Source: Bacteroides reticulotermitis JCM 10512 (GTDB taxonomy: Bacteria > Bacteroidota > Bacteroidia > Bacteroidales > Bacteroidaceae). Taken from it: DNA of 64,000 nt. The stretch is taken from contig NZ_BAIV01000007.1 of assembly GCF_000517545.1 (NCBI RefSeq), forward strand, positions 1 to 64,000, read 5' to 3'. Below are positions 50,112 to 60,977 of the stretch, one piece after another. How positions within the stretch are numbered: position 1 is the first letter of the stretch; every line of letters begins with the position of its first letter. Below the pieces are notes generated by a model. It was not told the DNA's origin, did not search any database, and saw only the letters and a list, made by a program, of their open reading frames with translations. Position numbers and translations under genes: made by a program.

Positions 50112-50640
50112 TCAATGTATTGGTGAAACGAAATTTATCAATTTATATTGGTTAGCTATCCATTCGTAGGGCTGAAATTATTGTTACGTTCGCAAGAGAT
50201 GATTATAGGATAAGAAATGCTTTTAAAATCACTTGGTATTGGCCTGTTATTGCTCATTTTTCAAGTATTAATAGCTTATATGTCAGGTATTGATAGGCAG
50301 GGTCTCAAGTAACTTGGATCAAGTATATAAGTTGCCTCACACAACTACTTAAGTAGCTTGAAACGAGTATTCAGGATTACTTAAAACAAGTGTTCAACTC
50401 CTCCAGATATTCTAAGATATAAACTCTTTAAGGAAACAGGCTTACACTTAAATGGACGAAGCCCCTTTATTCACAGCAGAATGCGGAATTTATGGAAGCA
50501 TTGTTGTCATGCCTTTAATCGCTCTATCTTCAACAATATATGAATAGAGAGCTGCATACGGCATTAATGTAAGTGCTACGATTCTGTATGCGTATTTGTT
50601 TATTAATCAAATCTGGTAGTGATTACTATTTCATACATGT
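50112..50640. other. Gene-free region between two convergent PULs
   Basis: No ORF is supported. The only structure seen is the 22-bp array at 50261-50414. Confidence 0.6.
50261..50414. repeat. Degenerate 22-bp-period array, 7 units (array C)
   Basis: Units start at 50261, 50283, 50305, 50327, 50349, 50371 and 50393. They open TCAAGTATTAATAG, TCAGGTATTGATAG, TCAAGTAACTTGG, ATAAGTTGCC, TTAAGTAGCTTG, TCAGGATTACTT and TTCAACTCC. The order of words (TATTAATAG first, then AAGTAAC and AAGTTGC) repeats array A. Confidence 0.75.
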
Positions 50641-52337
50641 TCATTTTGCATGTCGTTCGCGTATACGCCATAGGAGTTCATTCAAGGACACATTCTTCAC
50701 CTGAGGTGACAGCAAGCGATCAGAAACCTTGCCTGCGTTATACCCTTTGATCGGTAAGTCTGTAGAATTGGCAGTCTTGCTAAAATCCGACCATGCGTGT
50801 ATGATTGTCCATGATAATGGATTACTTTTCTCTTTTTGCTTGGCAGCTTGGGCAGCATCCCGGTTTATCAGACCTGCCACATAATCCGGGCCACCGCACA
50901 ACGGATCATTGAATAACCCCGACCAGATAGAGAACTTAGCGGTTACTACCGGGATATCGATATTCTCTTTATTTTTCACCCATATCATGTCGCCTCCCAT
51001 ATTGTATGGATTGTACTGAATAGCAATCATGCCGGTCAACCCATCTATTTCCCGTGCATAAATCTCATAGGCTTGCCTGGCTTCCGGACTGAATACATTC
51101 TTGCAGATGAAGCCAAATATTTTGATGTTCAGTTTCTTGAAATGCCAGTTCATGCGACGTGCGAATTCCGTAAGAAGTTCTTCCCGATTGGTACGATTCT
51201 TGGCAAATTCATCGGGGTATTGGTATCCGCCTCCGTATTCGATCACACTGGAATTGTCTGGTTTCATCGATACGAAGCGGTTCCAGGTTGAAGTACTCAC
51301 AATGGATAGTTGATGGGACACAATGTCCACGAGACAGGAGAGTTATTTCTGTCTCTATTCCCATAATACAGAGGGTTGTCGAGAAAATCGCCCATGGTCC
51401 ATTGCATATTGTCCCCATCGCTGATAACAAATGAATGAAAAGCTGAAGAATCTTTCCAGTTTATTTCATCAATCGCCTTTTCATGTATGGACAGGGGAGT
51501 TATCTGATCAGAAGCTGCCATGATGACGGGAAGATTCTGACACCAGTTGGAGGCGGTGTTGTAATGCCCCCATCGGGTGATAGCTCCTGTATACTGATCC
51601 TCTTCTCCACAATTCCAGCCTAAGATTGGTGAGAGTGGAGTAACCCATTCCAGAATCTGTTCGGAAAACTTTCCGGTTCCATAATATAGCATCAGTTTTT
51701 GGGCAATGGCAATATCACGGCAATTGCTTACTTTCGGATCAATGCTCAGGGCAGAGGAACGATTAAGCCTTTCCTTACATTGTCTGAAGCAGGTTTCAGG
51801 TGTTTCGTTACGTGCATCTTTGAGTTTTCTCAGTCCGTTATCTTTAGCTCGTTGTTCCATACTTTCTTCCACCAATACTCCCTTTAGTAATCCGGCATAT
51901 ACTGTGGCTATATTGGAGGAATAATCTATATATTGTCGTTGAGAATAGCTCTCCCCGATGGAATTATCAGCTCGGTAAAGTATGTATCCTTTGATTATCT
52001 TTTTCTTCTTTAAGTAGGCGAGGAGTTCCCATACGTTCATTCGTACCGGGCGTGTGACCTGCAAACTATTTAAAGAGTTTCGACGAATCTCCTGATAGGA
52101 GGCATTGGGAAAGTCAATCCAAACCATTTCGTTAAAAATCCCCTCGTTTACGGCTTGTCCGCATAGGCCGGAGAGCGATTCCAATAACATGTTCTCGGCT
52201 AGGCTAAGCCCTTCTTTGCTGCATATAATAACTTGTTTAGGGGCTTTTTGTACGAACCATCCGTGCCGCCCGTCATAAGCGTAACTTAGCATGGAAAGCA
52301 ATAGGCAAGTGAATGAAAATATTAGTTTGACTCTCAT
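50641..52337 (-). CDS. GxGYxYP-family putative glycoside hydrolase (one frameshift)
   Basis: The protein begins at 52337 with a signal peptide (LLSMLSYAYDGRHGWF). The N-terminal 340 residues have LSGLCGQAVNEG, NVWELLAYLKKKKIIKGYILY and FHSFVISDGDNMQWTMGDF. The frame breaks near 51302 (one T missing after CPINYP), and STSTWNRFV continues. GGGYQYPDEFA is the family's name motif, and it is followed by an all-alpha/beta tail (NIKIFGFICKNVF, GMIAIQYNPY, TIIHAWSDFSK). The enzymatic activity of the family is not established. It lies 76 bp after GH38 on the same strand. Confidence 0.82.
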
Positions 52338-52413
52338 GTTTTAGAGGTTTGTAACAGCTATTTCTCTATATAAAAGAGAAATAGCTGTCAGTTGTTGAAA
52401 GGCTGTCGGTTGA

Positions 52414-55400
52414 TTATTTTATCGTTCTCTTTGGAAGTGTGCGTAGCTCATTGGCTGCATTGACTTTATCTATATAGTTATCGGATAAGGTCATGGCAAA
52501 AATCGCAATATTTTCATCTTTAGGGAGTATTAGGGTACGAGCGTCTTTGGGAAGCTCTATACACAGTTTGTACATATAGGTATAGATATAAGTGTCGTTG
52601 CCTTTCTCTGCGTGACGGTGCGAACCTACATAGGCGAGCGAAGCGTTGCGAATATAGCCTTCGCTGACACCCGTATGCCCCCACTGCCCATAGAATCCTG
52701 AATAGTAAGGAATCTCGAAATCATACGGTTTCTCATTGATCAGTATACTTGCTTTGCGGTCCTGATCGGTCGAAGTTGCCAGTATGTACAGTTTCTTTCC
52801 GCCTGCATCCTGAGGTAGACGAATCGTATCTCCCTTGCATTTCAGTACGTGCTTTTCTTCATAATGCCCTATCTTGAAAGGAATATTGCTGCTGGTTATT
52901 TCACTTCCTATCAGTTCGGCTGCGAAGCTGTTGCCTTTCTTATCAAATGAAACTGTGTAGCCGAAGTTGTCAGGGGTAAAAGCCTTGTTATTAAATGCCA
53001 GTTGAAGCGGTGTGTACTGTATCGGAGCTGCTCTCACATTGCTTTTTTGCAAACGAACAGCAAATGTTTTGGGCTGGTAGGCAGTCATGTCAAAGCTGAG
53101 TTTGTTGCTATGTATAGTAGCATTGCCGATCTTCTCCTCTATGCCGTTGACTTCGTATGCCGATTCAATATTAGCCGGAAAGGTGACCTCGATCTGCTTA
53201 GCGGCTTTACCTTGCATCTCATAAAAGCGAATGATATACAGGTCGCTATCTTCTGCCTTCTTCAGTGAGCGAACGGCTACCTGAGGGGTATTGACTTTTA
53301 CAAAAGAGTACTCTTTTCCCAGTGCACCTTTGTGTTTAGGAGTCGTAAATACAGCTAATTGACTGTTTAATGATTCGGCGAGATGGCTAATCCCTGCTTG
53401 CAAAGCTTCATTCTGATGTCCTACGATTGAATAGGTAAACGTATGATGTCCGAAATCTTGCTCTTCCTGATATTTATATCTCTCTTTGGTTGTAGGAGCG
53501 TGAAGCAGGGTCAGGCGTAGCGTATGATCATTCGGTTTGTCCCATCCGTATTTGCAATCGTTGAGAATTGAAATTCCATAGCTATTGTCGGGAGCTGTAA
53601 TATCCGCCATTGTTGTGCGCATACTTCATAGGCAGTCTGGGTATTGCTGCCACGTCTCACAGTTCCGACGCCCAAGTCATAGACGGCTTCTTCGTTTTTT
53701 ATACTCATGGGAAACTCAGCCTTTAAGACAGCATCCTTTGTCGACCAGTCTACCTCGTTGATAATATCAATACGTTCATCGTTAGCACCTTCGCTCATGC
53801 GTATGTGCTGTACGAACTTGGAAGTCTGGTATGTACGTTCGATACGCAGAGAAGCCATACAAGGTCCCTCTTGTTCGATACTGATTTTCACCTGATCAGA
53901 AATCTCTTTACCTGGCTTGTCCAGAGTCTTTTTTAAGATCTCCCAAGCAGGCCATTCGCTAGATTCATTACCCAAAAGCAACGCTAAACGAAAAGCTTTT
54001 CCTTGTGCTACTAATTCTGTGTTTGTCCGTTTGTCAAGGATGGAGCGATGTCTCCGTTGCTGTTCAGTGTCAGTTTATAAATCTTGTTCTCCAAGGTATT
54101 AGCGGTTGCCTTCAGGGACGTACGCACATTGTTCTTCTGGAAACGGACGTCATAGACTGAACAACTGAGTGGGGCTACAGACGCACTGAAGATAAGCTTT
54201 GCTTTTCCATTTGTCCAGTTTATCACTTGTGCGGGTACCTCTTTTCCTTTGGCATCGAAGACCTGTATGCCTGTAGGTTTTTGCGGGACGCTGACAACAG
54301 CCTCCGCCAATTCTTTACGCTGTGTGCCCATTGAGTTGTAAACGACAACTGCGGTTCCTTTCACTTGCGTGTTTAAACAGGAAGCGAGTGATCCGACGCC
54401 TGTATGAATGATATCGTTGAATTGTGTTTGTGAGATCAGTTCATCATTCCAAGAGTAGGTATAGGCCTTAGGTATGCTGGTTCCGGTCAGATCATCGTGA
54501 AACTGATGCCAAATGAAGCGTTGCCATGCTTCTGTCAGCGTACTTTTCGGGTAAGTTGCTCCGTCTAGATAGTCTGCCATGACGGAAATACGTTCGGCGG
54601 CATCTCCCAATTGTTCATTGCGGCGATTGTATAGTTTCATGGCTGCTTGCGAGGAATAACATCCCGTGGCGTGAATATCCATTAATAATTCACCTTTGTA
54701 GACCGGCAATTCAGGGTGTTTATCAAACGGAAGGTAATCTTTGAACAACTGATCGGATGTAGCACTGATGATTTCGACATCTCCATTCCCTTTCACGCTT
54801 TTTTCAATGGAAAGGGCTGAGTTAATGTTGGGTGCTCCACCCCTGTCACCCGCACCGTAATAGCGATATGCTGTATGGTTTACTCCGTCTTTAGCTGTGT
54901 TTCTCAGATCGGTATCTTTACTCAAATCACCTCCATTCCATTCATGAACGTAGTTTTTACCGTTGAATGCTGCCATAATGCGTGAACCATCCACGCCTTC
55001 CCACAATCCGATGTTGAAAGGCATTTTGGACTTACCATGCATATTGGCGTGCCGCCATTGCAGTTTTTGTGTGGAGAAACCAATCAACCCGCAATGAGCT
55101 GCAATGGTTGGCAGTGTATAGCTGAATCCGAAACAATCCGGCAGGAAGATATCGGTCGAAGATATTCCGAACTCCTTTTTGTAGAATTGCTGTCCTAGCA
55201 GGATGTTACGAAAAAAGGATTCCGGGGAAGGCATATTGGTGTCGTTGGCATCCCAGGAGCTTCCGGCAATGTGCCAGCGCCCTTCCTGAATGTAGCTTTT
55301 CATTAACTCGTATTCCAGCGGATAGTACTCCTTGATCCAATGGTATTTCACTCCGCCTTCGAAGTTGAATACATAGTTGGATAGTGTTGAAATAAGTAGA

Positions 55401-55578
55401 AGTTTCGTATCAATGTATGTTTTAGGTATTCATCGATGGTTGTTTGAATATCCCAGTTCCATTGAGTATCCAGGTGAGCGTTGGAAACAAGGTATGCTTT
55501 GCTCTTCTTCTGCGCCTGTGTTGAATGAATTCCGATAATTACCAGAATCAGAATTGCTAAAATTGTTTTTTTTCTCAT
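52414..55578 (-). CDS. GH38 alpha-mannosidase-like protein (three frameshifts)
   Basis: The start at 55578 gives a signal peptide (TQAQ), then the metal-binding NAHLDTQWNWD. Shift 1 is near 55377 (A missing: HYPNYVFNFEGG). The active-site segment GSSWDANDTNMPSPESFFRN, LPDCFGFSYTLP and HATGCYSSQAAMK follow, then WHQFHDDLTGTSIP. Shift 2 is near 54044 (SILDKRTNTELVAQG) and shift 3 near 53607 (G missing: CAQQWADITAPDNSYG). The C-terminal beta domains end at 52414. All GH38 landmarks are present, so hydrolysis of alpha-mannosides is expected. Length of about 1050 residues fits the family. Confidence 0.9.
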
Positions 55579-55606
55579 GCGTTCTATCTGTTAACTAATT
55601 AATAAC

Positions 55607-57976
55607 CTATTGTATGCTGAATTTCCCTTCCAATTTCGTGTCTTTGGAGGAAGCTCCAATCATTACTTTGAATAATCCCGGTTCTACCTGAAATGTCCTA
55701 TTCTTATCCCAAATGGCTAGATCTTGAGGACGAAGTGTAAATACGATTTCTTTTTCTTCGCCCGGTTGCAAGGTGATGCGTTCGAACCCACGGAGAACTT
55801 TTACATACGTTGTGACACTGCTGACCTCATCACTTAGATAAAGCTGTACGACTTCATCTCCACTTCGGTTGCCAGTGTTCTTTACGCTGCAACGTACGGT
55901 TATGTCGCCTGCCTTCCCTTGTAACTCTGGTGTTATTTTTAAATTCCGATATTCGAATGTTGTGTAACTCAACCCATATCCGAATGGGAAAAGAGCACCG
56001 CTGACTGAAGTGCCGCAGCTACTGTCCGACCCCGGTTTGAATGGGAAAGCAAAAGGAATCTGCCCAACTGACTTTGGGAAGGTGACAGCTAGTCTGCCCC
56101 CTGGATTATAGTCGCCGAAAATGGTTTCAGCTACTGCTTGCCCACAAAATTCTCCCGGAAACCATGCGTGCAGGATGGCAGGGACATACTTTTTCGCATA
56201 ATTGATGCTGGATGCGCGACCGTCAATCATCACCAATACAATGGGCTTGTCCAACTGACAAATGGCTTTTAGTAGTTCTTCCTGCCTACCCGGCAGATCG
56301 AGGCTTGTGCGAGAACGCTCTTCTCGTACGGTGACTTCGCTACCTCCCAATACCATGATGACAACCTCGGATGCTTGAGCCGCTTCAATGGCATCGTCCA
56401 TTAGCTGTTGCTCCTGGGGCGTTATTTCGAAAGGGAGAACTTCACTTTCCGGAAAGTGAGGGTCCACAATTTCACATCCTTTCTTATAGACAACTTTTGC
56501 TTCGGGAAGTGCTTCTTTTATCCCTGTGTAGACTGTTTTTATCGGAGCGTTAGATGGGCCATAGCGGCATATTAGTTCTTTTTGTTCATTGGCGTTCGGA
56601 CCGATAACAGCTACCGATTTTAAGGTTTTTTGAAGTGGTAATAAGTTATCCTGATTTTTTAAGAGCACTATGGATTGACGTGCGGCTTCCAATGCGACCG
56701 CCTGGTGTTCCTTGCTGTGTACCACTTTCTCCGCCAACTTTCCGTCGCCCCGGTATGGATTATCGAACAGACCTAGCCAGAACTTGACATATAAGATTTC
56801 GCTGATGCGTTTGTCGATGATTGCTTGATCTATTTTCCCTTTAGCAATAGCACTTCGCAATGGTGTGATGAAACTGGAGGGAGGACTGAAATTAGTCCGT
56901 ATATTTAAACCTGCATTCACCGACTGCGCAACTGCGTCTTCATAGTTTTCTGCTGTCTTATGTTTACCGGAAATAAATTCAACAGCATCGCTATCGGATA
57001 CAACATAACCTTTGAAACCCCATTCCTGGCGTAATATCCGGGTGAGGAACTGGTAACTTCCCGTGATGGGTTCACCGTCATAATCGTTGTACGAACTCAT
57101 CACTCCCAATGCACCGGCTTCCTGAAAGGCAACCCGAAAAGGTTCGAGATAGAGCGTACGCATTTCGCGAGGCGCTACGTGCGGATCGGTACGAGTTCCT
57201 CCATCGCGTCCTCCTACCGGAATGCTGTATACGGCGAAGTGCTTGGGAGTAGCCACCACCTTATACTTTTGCAAACTTTGAATCATTTGCTTACCCAATT
57301 GTCCCACCAGATACGGATCTTCTCCGTAGCATTCCACAACGCGTCCCCAACGAGGGTCTTGAGCAATGTCTAAGATGGGAGAATAAATATTGGTATATCC
57401 CAAAGCAGTTGCTTCTATTGCTTCCACTTCACCGATACGAGCTATCAACTCTTTATTCCAGGTACTTCCCTGCCCACATTGGGCAGGGAAGAAGGTGGCT
57501 TTTTCGTGGCATACCCCTCGAATACCTTCATTGGTGAAATCTACCGGAATCCCCAAGCGAGTTTCTTCTACAAACCATCGTTGAATATCATGTTTGGCTT
57601 TAACATGTTTGGCGTAAGGAAACGCATATTCCGAACCGAACGTCCCTAGTCCGTTATGTTCTTCATCAATGTTTCCGATGCCGTCTTTCCATATCTCTGA
57701 TTTCCATTTGTCTGTAGGCAATGCGTCTGCAAGTACCCGTCCTGAACCATATAACGTTGCCATTTGGCAGGTCTTTTCGTCAATAGTCATTTGACTCAGC
57801 AGATCCTTGATACGTTCTTCGATTGGGGCTGACGGATTCTCGTACACATCCATCTTACCGTTTTTGTTGAAGTCAATCCACCCTTTACGGTAGATGTCAT
57901 CTTTTGGACTTGCTTGTGTAAGAATCGGGATTGCCAGTAGGCAGCTTAGCAATGTTTGTTTTAGTTGCTCCTTCAT
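55607..57976 (-). CDS. GH3 beta-glycosidase, BglX type
   Basis: The 789-residue intact enzyme has a signal peptide (PILTQAS), an N-terminal barrel with VDFTNEGIRGVCHEKATFFPAQ, DIAQDPRWGRVVECYGEDPYL and KHFAVYSIPVGGRDGG, and the nucleophile Asp in GYVVSDSDAVEFI. A sandwich domain (VMVLGGSEVTVREERSRTSLDLPG) and a fibronectin-III-like end (DEVVQLYLSDEVSS) follow. It is secreted to the periplasm. The two neighbours in the operon are GH38 and a surface lipoprotein, so it should release sugars from the same glycan. The substrate sugar is uncertain. Confidence 0.93.
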   Translation of the reverse strand: MKEQLKQTLLSCLLAIPILTQASPKDDIYRKGWIDFNKNGKMDVYENPSAPIEERIKDLLSQMTIDEKTCQMATLYGSGRVLADALPTDKWKSEIWKDGIGNIDEEHNGLGTFGSEYAFPYAKHVKAKHDIQRWFVEETRLGIPVDFTNEGIRGVCHEKATFFPAQCGQGSTWNKELIARIGEVEAIEATALGYTNIYSPILDIAQDPRWGRVVECYGEDPYLVGQLGKQMIQSLQKYKVVATPKHFAVYSIPVGGRDGGTRTDPHVAPREMRTLYLEPFRVAFQEAGALGVMSSYNDYDGEPITGSYQFLTRILRQEWGFKGYVVSDSDAVEFISGKHKTAENYEDAVAQSVNAGLNIRTNFSPPSSFITPLRSAIAKGKIDQAIIDKRISEILYVKFWLGLFDNPYRGDGKLAEKVVHSKEHQAVALEAARQSIVLLKNQDNLLPLQKTLKSVAVIGPNANEQKELICRYGPSNAPIKTVYTGIKEALPEAKVVYKKGCEIVDPHFPESEVLPFEITPQEQQLMDDAIEAAQASEVVIMVLGGSEVTVREERSRTSLDLPGRQEELLKAICQLDKPIVLVMIDGRASSINYAKKYVPAILHAWFPGEFCGQAVAETIFGDYNPGGRLAVTFPKSVGQIPFAFPFKPGSDSSCGTSVSGALFPFGYGLSYTTFEYRNLKITPELQGKAGDITVRCSVKNTGNRSGDEVVQLYLSDEVSSVTTYVKVLRGFERITLQPGEEKEIVFTLRPQDLAIWDKNRTFQVEPGLFKVMIGASSKDTKLEGKFSIQ

Positions 57977-58013
57977 GATTTTGTTTTAGTGAATATTATT
58001 GATATCATTTAGG

Positions 58014-58967
58014 TTATTCTTCTTTTACTATGACATTGGGATATTCGCTTCTTAGCACATTCCTCGTCAGGGTATGCTTACCTTCAAAAATCAGCATCCG
58101 GTGATCTCTTTCCGACTGGTTCCTGTATTTGTACTTCAAATCCAGAACACTGGTTTCTATATAATAGCGGGTGTCTGTATTGTGGTATTTATACTCTCTG
58201 GCGATGGTGGCCTTCATTGTCTCTAAGTCTAATTTTCCTACCGGGTCTGTGATCGTGATTTTTTCGTTGTCGCTGAAAGAAACATTCAGTATATATTTCT
58301 TGTAATTGGCAGGGTCGGTTTCTGAGGTCGCATTTCCCGCATACATAAAGCAGGCATTCTGAGAGATCGCATACAGTTTGGCGCTTCCGGTAGCTGTGTT
58401 CTGACCGGTTTCCTCAATTGTCAGTTTGCCATTGCCAGAATACACTCCACTGAATTTATTGGTGAACTTGATATTCGCCAGTAATTTGCTGTATTTATCA
58501 GGTCCTATGGGTTCTCCTATTGAAGAAGAAATCTTTATAGGTAATACATAGTCGTTATATATATCTTGAATTTGATTTAAGTCGATGCGGATCGACGCGG
58601 TTGTTTTAAGTTGGCCGGCAGGAATTATATACGCTTCCTGATCGAACGTATAGCAAGAGGTCGGCAGTTCGGGGTAGTAAGAATCATACTGGAACTTATA
58701 CCTGTCGAAATTATATCCTTCCAGGGTGTCGGGATCATTGGTGATTGTAATCACGACATTCTTGCCGTTTTCAGAACTTCCATTGATGCCAAAGTCCAGT
58801 AGGAGTATGCCTGTATTATCTTCCTTGATTTTAACTTCACACTCTTTCCAACCATTTTTATTCAGATAAGAATACTTTTGGAACAATTCGTTATCCAACT
58901 CATCTTGGCAAGCACTTCCTCCGATTATCAGAAGGAAAAGAAATGCTGTATTTATTAACTTTTTCAT
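58014..58967 (-). CDS. PUL surface lipoprotein, DUF1735/DUF4361-type
   Basis: From MKKLINTAF the protein has a lipobox Cys (GGSACQDE). The N-terminal beta domain of DUF1735 type has LLLDFGINGSSENGKNVVITITND, YIIPAGQLKTTASIRIDLNQI and YVLPIKISSS. The C-terminal half (FSGVYSGNGKLTIEETGQNTATGSAKLYAIS) is of the DUF4361 kind. Such proteins bind glycans beside SusD. An upstream ATG (58991) overlaps the SusD stop and is less likely to be the start. It lies between SusD and GH3. Confidence 0.8.
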   Translation of the reverse strand: MKKLINTAFLFLLIIGGSACQDELDNELFQKYSYLNKNGWKECEVKIKEDNTGILLLDFGINGSSENGKNVVITITNDPDTLEGYNFDRYKFQYDSYYPELPTSCYTFDQEAYIIPAGQLKTTASIRIDLNQIQDIYNDYVLPIKISSSIGEPIGPDKYSKLLANIKFTNKFSGVYSGNGKLTIEETGQNTATGSAKLYAISQNACFMYAGNATSETDPANYKKYILNVSFSDNEKITITDPVGKLDLETMKATIAREYKYHNTDTRYYIETSVLDLKYKYRNQSERDHRMLIFEGKHTLTRNVLRSEYPNVIVKEE

Positions 58968-58984
58968 ATCTTCTACTTTTAAGA

Positions 58985-60964
58985 TTACCATTCCGGGTTT
59001 TGGGTTAAGTTTATATTACGTTTCAATTCCGCTTTGGGAAAGGGGAATAAATACATCTTCGGTAAGAAGACTTTCTGAATGTAAGTGACAGGAGTTGGTA
59101 TATAGTATTCCTGTCGGGTTTCATCGGACATTGGGGTGTCGATGTCGCATCCAACAAGAGGCTCTGCTTCTTCTACATCTGCATCTTTCCATCTCCGAAG
59201 ATCGTAATAGCGGAAACTGTTTTCTGTGAACAACTCAATATGACGCTCTCTTTTCAAAGCGATTCGGAAATTACTCGGGTCGCTATAAGTTGCGTCATTG
59301 AAATCCGGTAAGCCGGCACGCATTCTGATAGGCTTCATGGAGGTTCTGATTTTCGTGGGATCCCGGCTAATCTGTACTTCTTGATCATTGTATGTTTTGA
59401 TGCTGTATGACTCTCCACTGATTAACTCATTCAATGCTTCCGCATGGATAAGGAGAATCTCTGCATAACGGATTGTCGGCTCTGTTTTTGATGTACGATA
59501 GCCGCCTTCAGACCAGGAATCCTCTTTGTTTGTATACTTCTTCAAACCGATACCGGTGAGTGGTAGGTGCGTTTTATAACCTTCCTTCCCGTTGAACTCG
59601 TCTTGATAGTACCAGCATTGATAATTTTTTTCCGTGGGCTTTGAGGTACTCTCACATTCCCATATTGCTCCGTTGAATGCAATGCTTGCATAGAAGCGGG
59701 ATTCCCTTCTGCCGTACATCTTAGAAACATTAGGACCCATAAAAGGAGCCCCTACTCCCATGTCGGGTTCTTTGGCGGTAGCAGTAAATCCCGTTTTTAG
59801 GTAGTAATCGCCGGCTTCCTCTATGGACTTTCCGTTATCCATATAATACGTATCTACCATTTTCTGAGTAACCGCCAGTCTGTTGTCTCCTCCGGAAGTT
59901 CTGGGCATACTTTTGTAGTTGAAGAAGTTTTGTATGCTATAGTCACCGTCGGAACCTGTTCTGGTGAAGATCAATTCTGGGTTTTTAGACCCACGTATGC
60001 TACCATCAAAAATAGATTTATATGAAGAGTAGGGATCTATATCTTTCCACCCATCTGGGAAGTCTAAGTTGGAGTATTCCTCGTGATAAGGGGGTGTAAC
60101 ACTATATGGATTCTTCGAATCGGGTTCCATCACATGCAGTTCGTACTTGTTCAGATTGATCACATCTTCGGCAGCAGCAGCTGCGCGCGCCCACTTTGAT
60201 TCGTCATATTGCATATTGTATAGTACAGTACCATCAGAGTTTTTGACGTTATAGAAGTCTTCATTACCATTTGACATCGGGCTGGCGGCAAACAACAAAA
60301 CCCTTGCCCGTAATGCCAAAGCAGCCCCCTTGGTAGGCCGCCCGAAGTTGTTTTGCGTACGCGTCATCGGTAAGTTACGAGCTGCCATGGATAGATCATA
60401 ATCAATAAAGTCGATAATTTCATCGAACCTGGCTCGAGGCAGTGAGAGTTCTTCATATGAGAGACTCACATCCAGTCCGTGCTCGGGAATTAAGGGTACC
60501 GGTCCATAGGTACGAACTAAACTCCAGTAAGCAAATGCACGTAAGAAGCGGGCCTGGCCTTGCATATCGGAAATTTCTTCCATCGTCATCTCTTTGCACT
60601 CCACCACTTTATCTATAAAAGTAGAGGCTTTGCGGACACACTCATAACATCTTCGCAGGTGATTGTTGAAATCGTCGTGAGGGAAATTACTTGCGGAGTA
60701 ATTACATTGCTGCAAACTCTTTGCATCGATATGTATTAAGTCATCACTGCTCCACTGGAATCTGGAACAGTATTCGCTTAAGTCAGCTTTGCATAGATAA
60801 TCATAGTTGTTAGCTAACCATCCGTCCACATACACTCTTTTAGAGAAGGCAGAGTCGACCGATAACATATCGTAAAAGTACTTGTCTACATCTAGAAAAT
60901 CGGTACACGATTGAAATGATAATGCTGCACCGGCAATGACGATATATCTTATTATTTTTTTCAT
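58985..60964 (-). CDS. SusD/RagB-family surface glycan-binding lipoprotein
   Basis: The start is ATG 60964 (MKKIIRYIVIAG), giving about 659 residues. The lipobox Cys lies in SFQSCTDFLDVDK. The SusD helices include ARFLRAFAYWSLVRTYGPVPLIPEHGLD, RTQNNFGRPTKGAALALRARVLLFAASP and RYAEILLIHAEALNEL. The C-terminus has IALKRERHIELFTENSFRYYDLRRWKDADV. It pairs with the SusC gene 13 bp upstream. Confidence 0.93.
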   Translation of the reverse strand: MKKIIRYIVIAGAALSFQSCTDFLDVDKYFYDMLSVDSAFSKRVYVDGWLANNYDYLCKADLSEYCSRFQWSSDDLIHIDAKSLQQCNYSASNFPHDDFNNHLRRCYECVRKASTFIDKVVECKEMTMEEISDMQGQARFLRAFAYWSLVRTYGPVPLIPEHGLDVSLSYEELSLPRARFDEIIDFIDYDLSMAARNLPMTRTQNNFGRPTKGAALALRARVLLFAASPMSNGNEDFYNVKNSDGTVLYNMQYDESKWARAAAAAEDVINLNKYELHVMEPDSKNPYSVTPPYHEEYSNLDFPDGWKDIDPYSSYKSIFDGSIRGSKNPELIFTRTGSDGDYSIQNFFNYKSMPRTSGGDNRLAVTQKMVDTYYMDNGKSIEEAGDYYLKTGFTATAKEPDMGVGAPFMGPNVSKMYGRRESRFYASIAFNGAIWECESTSKPTEKNYQCWYYQDEFNGKEGYKTHLPLTGIGLKKYTNKEDSWSEGGYRTSKTEPTIRYAEILLIHAEALNELISGESYSIKTYNDQEVQISRDPTKIRTSMKPIRMRAGLPDFNDATYSDPSNFRIALKRERHIELFTENSFRYYDLRRWKDADVEEAEPLVGCDIDTPMSDETRQEYYIPTPVTYIQKVFLPKMYLFPFPKAELKRNINLTQNPEW

Positions 60965-60977
60965 AAAACTTATTTCT

